A stretch of 52,328 nucleotides of DNA from Bacteroides sp. (GTDB lineage Bacteria > Bacteroidota > Bacteroidia > Bacteroidales > Muribaculaceae): positions 1 through 52,328 of the forward strand of contig JAAVEB010000009.1 in assembly GCA_014801525.1 (NCBI GenBank). The letters are read 5' to 3'. Below are positions 41,477 to 49,638 of the stretch, piece by piece (position 1 is the stretch's first letter; every line of letters starts with the position of its first letter). The translations under genes and the position numbers were made by a program. The notes below the pieces were generated by a model. The model searched no databases and had not been told where the DNA came from. It was given only the letters and a program-made list of their open reading frames with translations.

Positions 41477-42538
41477 ATGTTTATGAAAAAGGCTTTATTA
41501 ATGATTGCCATCATGCTAGGTAGCGTGAGCGCTTTCGCACAGATCAACAAAAACGAGGTGAAAAAGCTTCAGGAATTCTTGGCTCAACCTGCTGAAAACG
41601 GGGGAACTAACGCTTCTAAACTTAAAATCACCGACCTCAAGTCGCCCGCATCATGGGAAGGCGTTACAACTGCAAACGGTCATGTAACCGCTATCGAGTG
41701 GAAAGACAAGCATCTTGCAGGTTCACTTGACCTTTCAGGATTCACCGCTCTTACCAAGGTAGACGTTTCACGTAACGCGCTTACTTCTCTTTCAGTTGAC
41801 AGCGACGCCGCTCTTGTAGAACTTAACGCATCTCGCAACAAACTCGCTACTCTTGACCTTGACGGAACTTCAGCATTGACTACATTGACAATCTATCGCA
41901 ACCGTCTTACTGACATCAACGTAGCATCTTCTCCGCTGATTCAGAACATCAACTGCTCAAACAACCTGTTTGTTGAACTTAGCGTAGCTAACGCAACTAC
42001 TCTTAAGACTCTTAACTGCCAGGGCTGCCACCTCGAAGCATTGAACGTTCAGGGCTGCTCTAACCTTAAGAACCTCTACTGTGGTTACAACAAGCTTACA
42101 AGCATCAACCTCTTCGGTGTTGAAAATCTTCAGAACCTCAACGTTGACGACAACGAGATTCAGAACATGATCATCTCAGGTCTTCCCTCACTTGCAACAT
42201 TCATCTGCAGCGATAACCGCATGGCAACTCTTGCGCTCCGCGACTGCAACGCTCTTCTCGACATCGTTTGCTCTTACAACGACCTTACCAGCTTCACTGT
42301 TGAGAACTGCCCGAATGTTCAATATGTAGACTGCTCTTACAACGACCTTACCCAGTTGACTTTGAGCAACCAGACTTTCCTTCAGAGACTTATCTGTAAC
42401 AACAACCAGTTGACCATGCTTGATGTATCATTCGACCAGGCTCTTACTTACATCAACTGCCGTTACAACTTCATCAATGACTTCCGTACTATCGCTTGCG
42501 ACAACTTGAGAATGGTTGCTTGCCAGTGGAACTACTAA
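41477..42538 (+). CDS. Secreted leucine-rich-repeat protein, 12 repeats
   Basis: 353 residues (a start at the second Met, 41483, is equally possible). Signal peptide about 1-21, then a cap resembling the LRR N-terminal pattern (W-x-GVT-x5-G-x-V, residues 60-70). From residue 92 to 343 there are exactly twelve repeats of 21 residues of the form L-x-x-L-x-C/V-x-x-N-x-L-x-x-L-x-V-x-x-x-x-x, plus a partial repeat at 344-353. Cysteine at position 6 of many repeats recalls the Cys ladder of internalin J. It ends on the last repeat with no sorting domain or anchor, so it is probably periplasmic or free outside. Strong bias to C-ending codons for Asn and Tyr suggests high expression. Its binding partner is unknown. 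Confidence 0.8.
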   Translation: MFMKKALLMIAIMLGSVSAFAQINKNEVKKLQEFLAQPAENGGTNASKLKITDLKSPASWEGVTTANGHVTAIEWKDKHLAGSLDLSGFTALTKVDVSRNALTSLSVDSDAALVELNASRNKLATLDLDGTSALTTLTIYRNRLTDINVASSPLIQNINCSNNLFVELSVANATTLKTLNCQGCHLEALNVQGCSNLKNLYCGYNKLTSINLFGVENLQNLNVDDNEIQNMIISGLPSLATFICSDNRMATLALRDCNALLDIVCSYNDLTSFTVENCPNVQYVDCSYNDLTQLTLSNQTFLQRLICNNNQLTMLDVSFDQALTYINCRYNFINDFRTIACDNLRMVACQWNY

Positions 42539-42570
42539 TCCAAAGTCATTAATTGATAAAATGCATTGCA

Positions 42571-42604
42571 GCGGGGGTGCCGGAAGGCATCCCCGCTCAT
42601 TTTA
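42571..42604 (+). terminator. Terminator of the LRR gene
   Basis: GCGGGGGTGCC (42571-42581) pairs with GGCATCCCCGC (42586-42596; one G-U pair) over a GGAA tetraloop, followed by TCATTTTATT. Confidence 0.75.
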
Positions 42605-42652
42605 TTGGCAAACCGTCTCTTATAAGTCAAATTGTTTTTGTAATTTTGCGCT

Positions 42653-44440
42653 ATGAAAAATATCCGCAACTTCTGTATTATCGCACATATCGACCACGGC
42701 AAGAGCACCCTTGCCGACCGTCTGCTTGAATTCACCGGCACAATAGCGCCTAAAGACCTTCAGGCGCAGGTGCTCGACGACATGGACCTTGAGAGAGAGC
42801 GCGGCATCACAATCAAGAGCCACGCTATCCAGATGCTTTACAAACTGAACAGCGAGGAGTATACGCTCAATCTCATCGACACTCCGGGACACGTCGACTT
42901 CTCTTATGAAGTGTCGCGCTCAATCGCCGCTTGCGAAGGCGCGCTTCTCATCGTGGACGCATCACAGGGTATTCAGGCACAGACCATCAGTAACCTGTAT
43001 ATGGCTATCGACAACAATCTTGAAATCATTCCGGTGATAAACAAGGTTGACCTCGACAGCGCAAAGCCCGACGAAGTTGAGGATCAAATCGTGGATCTGC
43101 TCGGATGCAAGCCTGAGGAGATTATCAGGGCTTCGGGAAAGACCGGTATAGGAGTTCCGGAAATACTTCAGGCTATTGTTGAGCGCGTTCCCGCCCCGGT
43201 TGGTGATCCCAAAGCACCCTTGCAGGCATTGATTTTTGACTCGGTGTTCAATCCGTTTCGCGGAATCATCGCCTATTACAAGATTGTCAACGGAACGATC
43301 AGAAAGAACGATTTTGTAAAATTCGTAGCAACCGGAAAAGAGTATCACGCCGACGAAATCGGAGTGTTGAAACTCGACATGTCGCCTCGCGAAGAGCTTT
43401 CAGCCGGAAATGTAGGCTACATCATTTCGGGCATAAAAACCTCGAAGGAAGTAAAGGTGGGCGACACGATAACCCACGTGGAGAATCCATGCAGCAATTC
43501 GATAGAGGGATTTCAGGAGGTGAAGCCGATGGTGTTTGCCGGCGTCTACCCCATCGAGACCGAAGATTTCGAGAATCTGCGCTCGTCGCTGGAGAAACTT
43601 CAGCTGAATGACGCTTCGCTCACTTTCAGCCCTGAATCGTCAATGGCACTCGGATTCGGATTCCGTTGCGGCTTCCTTGGACTTCTCCACATGGAGATTA
43701 TCCAGGAGCGTCTCGGCAGGGAATTTGACATGGATGTCATCACGACTGTGCCCAACGTGTCCTATCGCGTATATGACAAAAAGGGGAACATGACCGAGGT
43801 CCACAATCCTTCGGGATTGCCCGACGCGACCATGATCGACCATATCGAGGAGCCATATATCAGAGCTTCGATAATAACCGCCGCCGACTTCATCGGTCCG
43901 ATAATGACGCTTTGCCTGAGCAAGCGCGGCGAACTGATAAAGCAGGAGTATATCTCGGGCAACCGCATGGAGATGATTTTTGACATGCCTCTCGGCGAAA
44001 TCGTGATTGACTTCTATGACAAGCTTAAATCGATTTCAAAGGGATATGCTTCATTTGACTATCATATCCATGACTTCCGCGAGTCGAAACTGGTGAAGCT
44101 CGACATTTTGCTTAACGGCGAGAGCGTTGACGCGCTGAGCACGCTGACCCATGTTGACAACGCAGTGACTTTCGGACGCCGCATGTGTGAAAAGCTTAAA
44201 GAGCTCATTCCGCGCCAGCAGTTTGACATTGCGATCCAGGCGGCTATCGGTGCGAAAATCATTGCTCGCGAAACAATCAAGGCAGTGCGTAAGGACGTGA
44301 CAGCCAAGTGTTATGGCGGCGATATTTCCCGTAAGAGAAAACTGCTTGAGAAACAGAAGAAGGGAAAGAAGCGCATGAAGCAGATAGGCTCAGTGGAAGT
44401 TCCGCAGAAAGCTTTCCTTGCTGTTCTGAAACTTGATTGA
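42653..44440 (+). CDS. lepA: Elongation factor 4 (LepA)
   Basis: 595 residues, the usual length. G1 motif AHIDHGKST (11-19), the G2/G3 elements GITIKSH and DTPGHVDF, and NKVDL (G4) are intact. The EF-G-like domains follow, then the LepA-specific C-terminal domain with [20 protein letters not shown]. It is a ribosome-dependent GTPase acting on stalled or early elongating ribosomes. The ATG at 42653 follows a TAATTTTG box (42641-42648) by only 4 bases, so the transcript may be leaderless or the box may be fortuitous. Confidence 0.97.
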   Translation: MKNIRNFCIIAHIDHGKSTLADRLLEFTGTIAPKDLQAQVLDDMDLERERGITIKSHAIQMLYKLNSEEYTLNLIDTPGHVDFSYEVSRSIAACEGALLIVDASQGIQAQTISNLYMAIDNNLEIIPVINKVDLDSAKPDEVEDQIVDLLGCKPEEIIRASGKTGIGVPEILQAIVERVPAPVGDPKAPLQALIFDSVFNPFRGIIAYYKIVNGTIRKNDFVKFVATGKEYHADEIGVLKLDMSPREELSAGNVGYIISGIKTSKEVKVGDTITHVENPCSNSIEGFQEVKPMVFAGVYPIETEDFENLRSSLEKLQLNDASLTFSPESSMALGFGFRCGFLGLLHMEIIQERLGREFDMDVITTVPNVSYRVYDKKGNMTEVHNPSGLPDATMIDHIEEPYIRASIITAADFIGPIMTLCLSKRGELIKQEYISGNRMEMIFDMPLGEIVIDFYDKLKSISKGYASFDYHIHDFRESKLVKLDILLNGESVDALSTLTHVDNAVTFGRRMCEKLKELIPRQQFDIAIQAAIGAKIIARETIKAVRKDVTAKCYGGDISRKRKLLEKQKKGKKRMKQIGSVEVPQKAFLAVLKLD

Positions 44441-44455
44441 CGTTCCGGTTGTTAT

Positions 44456-44487
44456 AATAGGGTAAGAACTATTTATTTTACCCTATT
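44456..44487 (+). promoter_or_regulatory. Inverted repeat ending one base before the nhaA start
   Basis: AATAGGGTAA (44456-44465) is the exact complement of TTACCCTATT (44478-44487), loop of 12 bases. It lies between the lepA stop (44440) and the nhaA ATG (44489). It could be an operator for a dimeric repressor, an RNA hairpin covering the start region, or a weak lepA terminator; no T-run follows it. Confidence 0.55.
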
Positions 44488-44488
44488 T

Positions 44489-45874
44489 ATGACCGATAAA
44501 GTTTTTAATGCCGGAAACGGGGCATCCGACAACGTATTTTTTACAGCCAAGCACACTTTAAAGCGCTATGCCTCGGGGGGAAACGTGCTTATAGCCACTA
44601 CCGTACTGGCTCTTATCGTAGCAAATCTGCCGGGAGTCAATGAACTGTATTCCGATTTCTGGAATCAGGAGATAAGACTTCAGGTGGGCTCGTTCAACAT
44701 ATTCAGCCATGCCGGGCATCCGATGACGATGCTCCAGTTCATCAACGACGCGCTGATGGCACTATTTTTCTTCACAATCGGACTGGAGATAAAGCGCGAA
44801 GTGCTCGTGGGCGAACTCAGTTCAATCAAGCAGGCGCTTCTTCCAATCATCGCCGCCGTGGGCGGTATGCTTGTTCCGGTCGGAATCTACATGGCGCTTG
44901 CCAACGGAACTGACTACATGGGCGGAGCGGCAATTCCAATGGCGACCGACATCGCCTTCACTCTCGGAATACTCGGAATGCTCGGAAGCCGAGTGCCTGT
45001 GTCGTTAAAGATATTTCTCACCACCCTTGCCGTGGTCGATGACATTGGCGGCATCATTGTAATCGCCGCATTTTATTCCGATCACATCGAGGTGAGCCTG
45101 TTGCTGTGCGCCATCGGACTCCTTGGGCTTCTTTTCCTCGGCTCCAAGCTGATGATTCAGAGCAAAATCTTTTATCTCGTGATCGGCACAGCCGTGTGGT
45201 ATCTGTTCCTCAACTCAGGCATCCATCCGACAATAGCTGGCGTGCTTGTGGCGTTCTGCATCCCGTCGACTCCGGTGCTTCCTCCTAAGAATTACATCAA
45301 GACCATACGTTCTCAGATAGCCTACTTCAATGCCGCCGACGATGAATCGCTCAGCCAGCAGTCAATGCTTACAAAGGCTCAGATGGACCACTTGAAAGAG
45401 ATTGAATCGGCATCGGACAAGGTTATCTCTCCTCTTCAGGATCTTGAGGACTCGCTCCACCCTATCGTGAACTACATCATTATTCCGGTTTTCGCCTTTG
45501 CCAATGCCGGTATAACGCTCTGGGGCTTCGAGCCGTCGGCTCTGTTCAGCGGCATCGGTCTGGCTGTCATCATCGGTCTGGTCGTAGGCAAGTTCCTCGG
45601 CATATTCCTGTTCTCATGGGGCGCAATCAAATTGAACATCGCGCCAATGCCCGACCGCACCGATTTCAAGATGCTTGCCGGCGTGGCAGTTTTAGGCGGA
45701 ATCGGTTTCACGGTGTCGCTCTTCATCGCCAACCTTACATTTGACGACGCAGGAGCTGCCGGACTCGTATTGCTCAACAATGCCAAGCTCGGAATTATCG
45801 CCGGATCTCTGCTTGCAGGAATCATCGGCTATCTAATTCTGCGCGCCACACTCCCCTCGCCCGAGAAAGAGTGA
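44489..45874 (+). CDS. nhaA: Na+/H+ antiporter NhaA
   Basis: 461 residues, longer than E. coli NhaA (388). About 12 membrane helices. FFFTIGLEIKREVLVGEL (about 92-109), AAIPMATDIAFTLG, and LAVVDDIGGI with the ion-binding Asp pair (about 184-185) are family signatures. The extra length is mostly an insert in a cytoplasmic loop (about 270-320, with QQSMLTKAQMDHLKEIESAS). It exports Na+ in exchange for H+ at high pH or salt. An inverted repeat directly precedes the start. Confidence 0.94.
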   Translation: MTDKVFNAGNGASDNVFFTAKHTLKRYASGGNVLIATTVLALIVANLPGVNELYSDFWNQEIRLQVGSFNIFSHAGHPMTMLQFINDALMALFFFTIGLEIKREVLVGELSSIKQALLPIIAAVGGMLVPVGIYMALANGTDYMGGAAIPMATDIAFTLGILGMLGSRVPVSLKIFLTTLAVVDDIGGIIVIAAFYSDHIEVSLLLCAIGLLGLLFLGSKLMIQSKIFYLVIGTAVWYLFLNSGIHPTIAGVLVAFCIPSTPVLPPKNYIKTIRSQIAYFNAADDESLSQQSMLTKAQMDHLKEIESASDKVISPLQDLEDSLHPIVNYIIIPVFAFANAGITLWGFEPSALFSGIGLAVIIGLVVGKFLGIFLFSWGAIKLNIAPMPDRTDFKMLAGVAVLGGIGFTVSLFIANLTFDDAGAAGLVLLNNAKLGIIAGSLLAGIIGYLILRATLPSPEKE

Positions 45875-45898
45875 CGAGCAAGGGATGGGGGCTTTAAG

Positions 45899-45919
45899 GT
45901 CGTTAAGAACCTTAACGAC
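45899..45919. other. Perfect hairpin after nhaA
   Basis: GTCGTTAAG (45899-45907) and CTTAACGAC (45911-45919) form a 9-bp stem with loop AAC, 25 bases after the nhaA stop. No T-run; it may be a 3'-end stabiliser or an operator for the bioB side. Confidence 0.45.
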
Positions 45920-45981
45920 GGAGATGATTGCGGCAATGTTTTTAATGCTGAGCTATGTTAACATTTATTGTAGATGCGTAG

Positions 45982-46012
45982 GTTGCTATCGGGAATTAAA
46001 TGACTACCTTTG
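45982..46012 (+). promoter_or_regulatory. Promoter of the bioB operon
   Basis: GTTG at 45982-45985 (one mismatch to TTTG), 19 bp, then TACCTTTG at 46005-46012. The start near 46019 gives a leader of about 36 bases to the ATG at 46055. No biotin-responsive operator was recognised. Confidence 0.6.
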
Positions 46013-46054
46013 TAGCCGATTTATGATGGTTTCCATACTTAACATCACATTAAT

Positions 46055-47023
46055 ATGATTGACATCAAAGCACTTAAAACAAAGATCCTTTCAGGTGACA
46101 CACTTACCGCGGAGGAAGCATTGTCGCTTTCGGATATTGAGGTTTCTCAGCAGGAGGAGTTGTGGAGTGCCGCCGAAGAGATAACCGGAGCATTGTGCGA
46201 CAAAACATTTGACTCATGCTCCATCGTAAACGCTCGTTCAGGAAAATGTCCCGAAAACTGCAAATGGTGCGCTCAATCGGCACATCATAAGACAAATATC
46301 GACACTTATCCGCTGATAAGCCGTGAAGAGTGCATGAATGCCGCCGAAATGAACCGCAAGGCGGGCATACGCCGCTTTTCAATGGTGACAAGCGGGCGGA
46401 AGATGCAGGGGAAAGACCTTGACACTGTGTGTGATTACTATAAGGAGCTGAATCACAAGGGTGGATTGCACTTGTGCGCATCAATGGGACTGCTTGACCG
46501 TGACGAACTTCAGAAGCTGTATGATTCAGGAGTGACTCGCTATCATTGTAACCTTGAAGCCGCACCGTCGTTTTTCTCGCAGCTATGCAGCACCCACACT
46601 GTGGAGGATAAAATAAACACGATTCTCATGGCTCGCGAAATAGGGTTTGAAGTGTGCAGCGGCGGCATAATCGGGATGGGCGAAACAAGACGCCAGCGCA
46701 TAGAACTGGCTCTTGAGCTGAGACGCGTCGATCCCCACTCCATTCCCATAAACCTGCTGTGCCCTATTCCCGGGACACCGCTCGAAAATCAGAAACCGCT
46801 CACTGAGGATGAAGTTTTAAACACCATCAGCTTTTTCAGATTTATACATCCCACTAAGGTGTTGCGCTTTGCGGGCGGAAGAGCGCAACTCGAAAAAGAC
46901 GCTCAACTCCGCGCGCTGAAAATAGGCATGAACGGAGGGATAATGGGAGACCTACTGACCACCATAGGCTCAAAAGTGGAGGAAGACAAGCGCCTTATAG
47001 CCGAGGGCGGATATGAATATTAG
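46055..47023 (+). CDS. bioB: Biotin synthase
   Basis: 322 residues. A radical-SAM enzyme that inserts sulfur into dethiobiotin. The cluster motif CPENCKWC gives Cys65, Cys69 and Cys72; SIVNARSGK before it and AQSAHHKT after it are typical. YHCNLEAAPSFF and FAGGRAQL correspond to further conserved positions, including the Arg of the 2Fe-2S site. No other bio gene is in the window. The next gene, a TonB receptor, starts 3 bp after its stop, which is unusual company. Confidence 0.95.
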   Translation: MIDIKALKTKILSGDTLTAEEALSLSDIEVSQQEELWSAAEEITGALCDKTFDSCSIVNARSGKCPENCKWCAQSAHHKTNIDTYPLISREECMNAAEMNRKAGIRRFSMVTSGRKMQGKDLDTVCDYYKELNHKGGLHLCASMGLLDRDELQKLYDSGVTRYHCNLEAAPSFFSQLCSTHTVEDKINTILMAREIGFEVCSGGIIGMGETRRQRIELALELRRVDPHSIPINLLCPIPGTPLENQKPLTEDEVLNTISFFRFIHPTKVLRFAGGRAQLEKDAQLRALKIGMNGGIMGDLLTTIGSKVEEDKRLIAEGGYEY

Positions 47024-47026
47024 AAT

Positions 47027-49066
47027 ATGCCGACAGATATGAAAGGGCAAACTATTGTCAGCATAATCGCAAGCCTGTTGTTTTGCGGCAACGGCATAAT
47101 GGCTCAGGAAACCACCGACTCCCTCAATCATGAGCTTGAGGAAGTAGTGGTGAGAATGCCGAGAGGTCTTCGGAAAATGACGGGAGCAATCAATGGCGAT
47201 ATTATTTCAGCGACCGAGCTTAAGCGCGCGGCATGCTGCAATCTGGGAGAAAGCTTCACAACCAACCCGTCGGTCGATGTAAACTACACCGACGCGGCTA
47301 CCGGGGTGCGTCAAATCAGGCTGCTCGGACTTTCAGGCTCATACGTGCAGATGCTCACGGAGAATATACCCAATTTCCGTGGCGCCGCCGCTCCCTACGG
47401 GCTTGGCTATATCCCCGGACCATGGATGCAGTCGATACAGGTTTCCAAAGGCGCTTCATCGGTCAAAAACGGATATGAGTCCATCACGGGGCAAATCAAT
47501 GTCGAGATGAAAAAACCTCAACTCGACCCGTCAGTGTCGGTCAATGCCTACTATGACATGATGAACAAACTTGAACTTAACGCTGACGGCAATATGCACT
47601 TCGGTGAGAACTGGAGCGGAGGAGCGCTTGCTCATTTTGAAAACGGGTTCAGCAGCCATGACGCCAATGACGACGGTTTTTCCGACATGCCACGCATCAG
47701 ACAATTCTCCATCATGCCGCGAGTGGCTTACTTAGGCACAAAATATGTGTTTCAAGCATCGGCAAAGTTTCTTACAGAAAGACGCCTGAGCGGTCAGGAC
47801 ACACATCATGCCACGGAAACTCACTCCTCCCCTCTCTATAAAATCAGGATAGACACGCGCCGATGGGAGGCGATGACTAAAAACGCCTATATGTTTGACC
47901 GAGTAAATGACGGCAACGTGGCGCTGATAGTCGCCGCTTCGGGACACTACCAGGACGCACTGTATGGACTAAGGGTGTGTGACATCGACCAAAACGAGGT
48001 GTATGCGTCATTGATGTTTGAACGCAAATGGAGCGACCTCCACGCCCTGAGCACCGGGCTGTCGATGAACTATGACCATTTCAACAACCGCTATCGGTTT
48101 ATTGCCGACGAGTCATTGCCAACAGACCATGACGGATATAACGAACTCGTCGCAGGCGCATATGCCCAATATACGCTAAATCTAAATGACTTATTGGTAG
48201 TGATGGCAGGAGTGAGATATGACCGCAGCAACCGTTACGGAAATATGTTCACGCCGAGAATGCACCTACGCTATAATCCGTTGACAAATCTCTCGCTCCA
48301 CGCATCGGCAGGACGAGGCTTCAGGTCGCCACATCCGCTGGCTGAGTATTCCTACATGCTCGCATCCTCAAGAACTATCGAGATCGCGCCGAAACTGAGT
48401 CAGGAATCGGCATGGAACTTCGGCACGGGCGGCAACTTCACCTGTTATCCCGGAGGGCGAAAATTAGACTTCGCGGTCGAATATTATTACACTACGTTCA
48501 CCAATCAGCTAATGCTGAATCTTGACCGAGATCCTCACGCGGCATACATTTATTCGTCCACGGGAAAATCCTATTCCCACGCTCTGCAAACCGAAATCAC
48601 GTTTGAGCCGATTAATGAACTCACGTTGACGGCGGCATGGCGACTGACCGACGTCAAAGCAGAATATGACGGACACGGACTTCAACAGAAACCGCTCACC
48701 TCACGGCATAAGGGACTGTTCACAGCCGGATATGCGCCCGGCATGGGACTGTGGCAATTTGACGTTTCATGCGCCATTAACGGAGGCGGCAGAATGCCTA
48801 CGCCCTATAAATTGTCGTCGGGAGAAATGTCATGGAAATCCCGCTATTCCTCTTTCGTGCAGCTAAACGCGCAGATAACACGCAATTTCCGTCACTGGGC
48901 ACTATATATCGGAGGAGAGAATCTAACAAATTTCCGACAGCCCAACCCTATCATCGGAGCTTCAAACCCGTGGGGTCCTGAATTTGACGCTACGATGATC
49001 TACGGTCCTCTTCAGGGCGCGATGGTATATGCAGGTTTCAGATTCAATTTCACAAAATATCTCTAA
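47027..49066 (+). CDS. TonB-dependent receptor, metal-associated context
   Basis: 679 residues. The start may be the first Met (47027) or the fifth residue, Met at 47039, which gives a cleaner signal peptide (MKGQTIVSIIASLLFCGNGI). A TonB-box-like ELEEVVVRMP follows, then a plug domain (about 55-165, RAACCNLGESFTTNPSVDVN and GASSVKNGYESITGQINVEM) and a beta-barrel to the end. It lacks the carboxypeptidase-like N-terminal domain seen in the other receptors here. The heavy-metal-associated protein gene 13 bp downstream suggests the ligand is a metal or metal complex such as copper. A His-rich stretch (DTHHATETHSS, near 258) lies in a loop. Confidence 0.85.
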   Translation: MPTDMKGQTIVSIIASLLFCGNGIMAQETTDSLNHELEEVVVRMPRGLRKMTGAINGDIISATELKRAACCNLGESFTTNPSVDVNYTDAATGVRQIRLLGLSGSYVQMLTENIPNFRGAAAPYGLGYIPGPWMQSIQVSKGASSVKNGYESITGQINVEMKKPQLDPSVSVNAYYDMMNKLELNADGNMHFGENWSGGALAHFENGFSSHDANDDGFSDMPRIRQFSIMPRVAYLGTKYVFQASAKFLTERRLSGQDTHHATETHSSPLYKIRIDTRRWEAMTKNAYMFDRVNDGNVALIVAASGHYQDALYGLRVCDIDQNEVYASLMFERKWSDLHALSTGLSMNYDHFNNRYRFIADESLPTDHDGYNELVAGAYAQYTLNLNDLLVVMAGVRYDRSNRYGNMFTPRMHLRYNPLTNLSLHASAGRGFRSPHPLAEYSYMLASSRTIEIAPKLSQESAWNFGTGGNFTCYPGGRKLDFAVEYYYTTFTNQLMLNLDRDPHAAYIYSSTGKSYSHALQTEITFEPINELTLTAAWRLTDVKAEYDGHGLQQKPLTSRHKGLFTAGYAPGMGLWQFDVSCAINGGGRMPTPYKLSSGEMSWKSRYSSFVQLNAQITRNFRHWALYIGGENLTNFRQPNPIIGASNPWGPEFDATMIYGPLQGAMVYAGFRFNFTKYL

Positions 49067-49079
49067 ATAAACACCAATT

Positions 49080-49484
49080 ATGAAAAAAGCGATTACACTG
49101 ATGGCTCTGCTTGTCATGATGATGAGTTTCGCCATGCCGATGTCGGCAAAGGGACCGACAAAATCAGAAACACTTGTTCTTTCGGTAAATCCACAGATGT
49201 CATGTCAAAACTGCGAGAACAAAATCAAGTCCAACTTGCGTTTTGAGAAAGGCGTAACCAACATTGCTACAAGCCTTGAAAACCAGAGCGTGACAATAAC
49301 ATTCAATCCTGAAAAGACAGATAAAGCCAAGATTATAGCCGCATTCAAAAAAATAGGATACACGGCTACTGAAAAAGCCGGCAATGAGACCCCGACTTGC
49401 GGAGGGAAATCGTATTGCTCGGAAAATGGCGACAAGAAGTGCTGCGGCGGAGCCGAAAAGCCGGAACCGACCAAGTGCCACTAA
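49080..49484 (+). CDS. Exported heavy-metal-associated (HMA) domain protein with Cys-rich tail
   Basis: 134 residues. Signal peptide about 1-23 (MSAKG), then an HMA ferredoxin-like domain (about 30-98) with MSCQNCENK, where Cys42 and Cys45 form the CxxC metal site. GYTATEK ends the domain as in CopZ-like proteins. A Cys-rich tail adds Cys107, Cys113, Cys121, Cys122, Cys133 and a final His134. It would bind copper or a similar soft metal in the periplasm, as a buffer or chaperone for the receptor next to it. Last gene of the bioB operon. Confidence 0.85.
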   Translation: MKKAITLMALLVMMMSFAMPMSAKGPTKSETLVLSVNPQMSCQNCENKIKSNLRFEKGVTNIATSLENQSVTITFNPEKTDKAKIIAAFKKIGYTATEKAGNETPTCGGKSYCSENGDKKCCGGAEKPEPTKCH

Positions 49485-49502
49485 AAAGAAACATTAAAAA
49501 CG

Positions 49503-49547
49503 GAGGTCAGAGCGTCACTACTATTTTGCCGATCTGACCTCTTTTTT
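49503..49547 (+). terminator. Terminator of the bioB operon
   Basis: GAGGTCAGA (49503-49511) pairs with TCTGACCTC (49533-49541), followed by TTTTTT. It begins 19 bases after the HMA stop. The right arm and T-run also lie inside the dehydrogenase remnant read on the other strand, so the structure may have been taken over from former coding DNA. Confidence 0.65.
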
Positions 49548-49626
49548 CTGCCAGTTTATGAGCCTCGGCTATTTGAGCAAATTCAAACCGCCTCGCTATA
49601 ACCGGACGTATTCCGCGTTGCCCCAT
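49507..49626 (-). pseudogene. C-terminal remnant of a quinone oxidoreductase/zinc-type dehydrogenase
   Basis: On the minus strand the frame from 49626 reads MGQRGIRPVIARRFEFAQIA, then EAHKLAEKRGQIGKIVVTL and a stop. This is the typical last segment of NADPH:quinone oxidoreductase-like medium-chain dehydrogenases (G-x-IRPVI, F-x-x-A-x-x-AH, GKIVV). The first roughly 290 residues are missing. It lies in the same frame as, and directly after, the stop of the TonB-receptor-like gene at 49639, so a deletion or insertion has cut the dehydrogenase. Confidence 0.65.
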
Positions 49627-49638
49627 GAGCCTCACATT

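Noticed and set aside
42641..42648. Firm promoter call for lepA
   Set aside because: A -7-like box exists, but no -33 element is at the right distance and the transcript would begin at the start codon; kept only as an observation.
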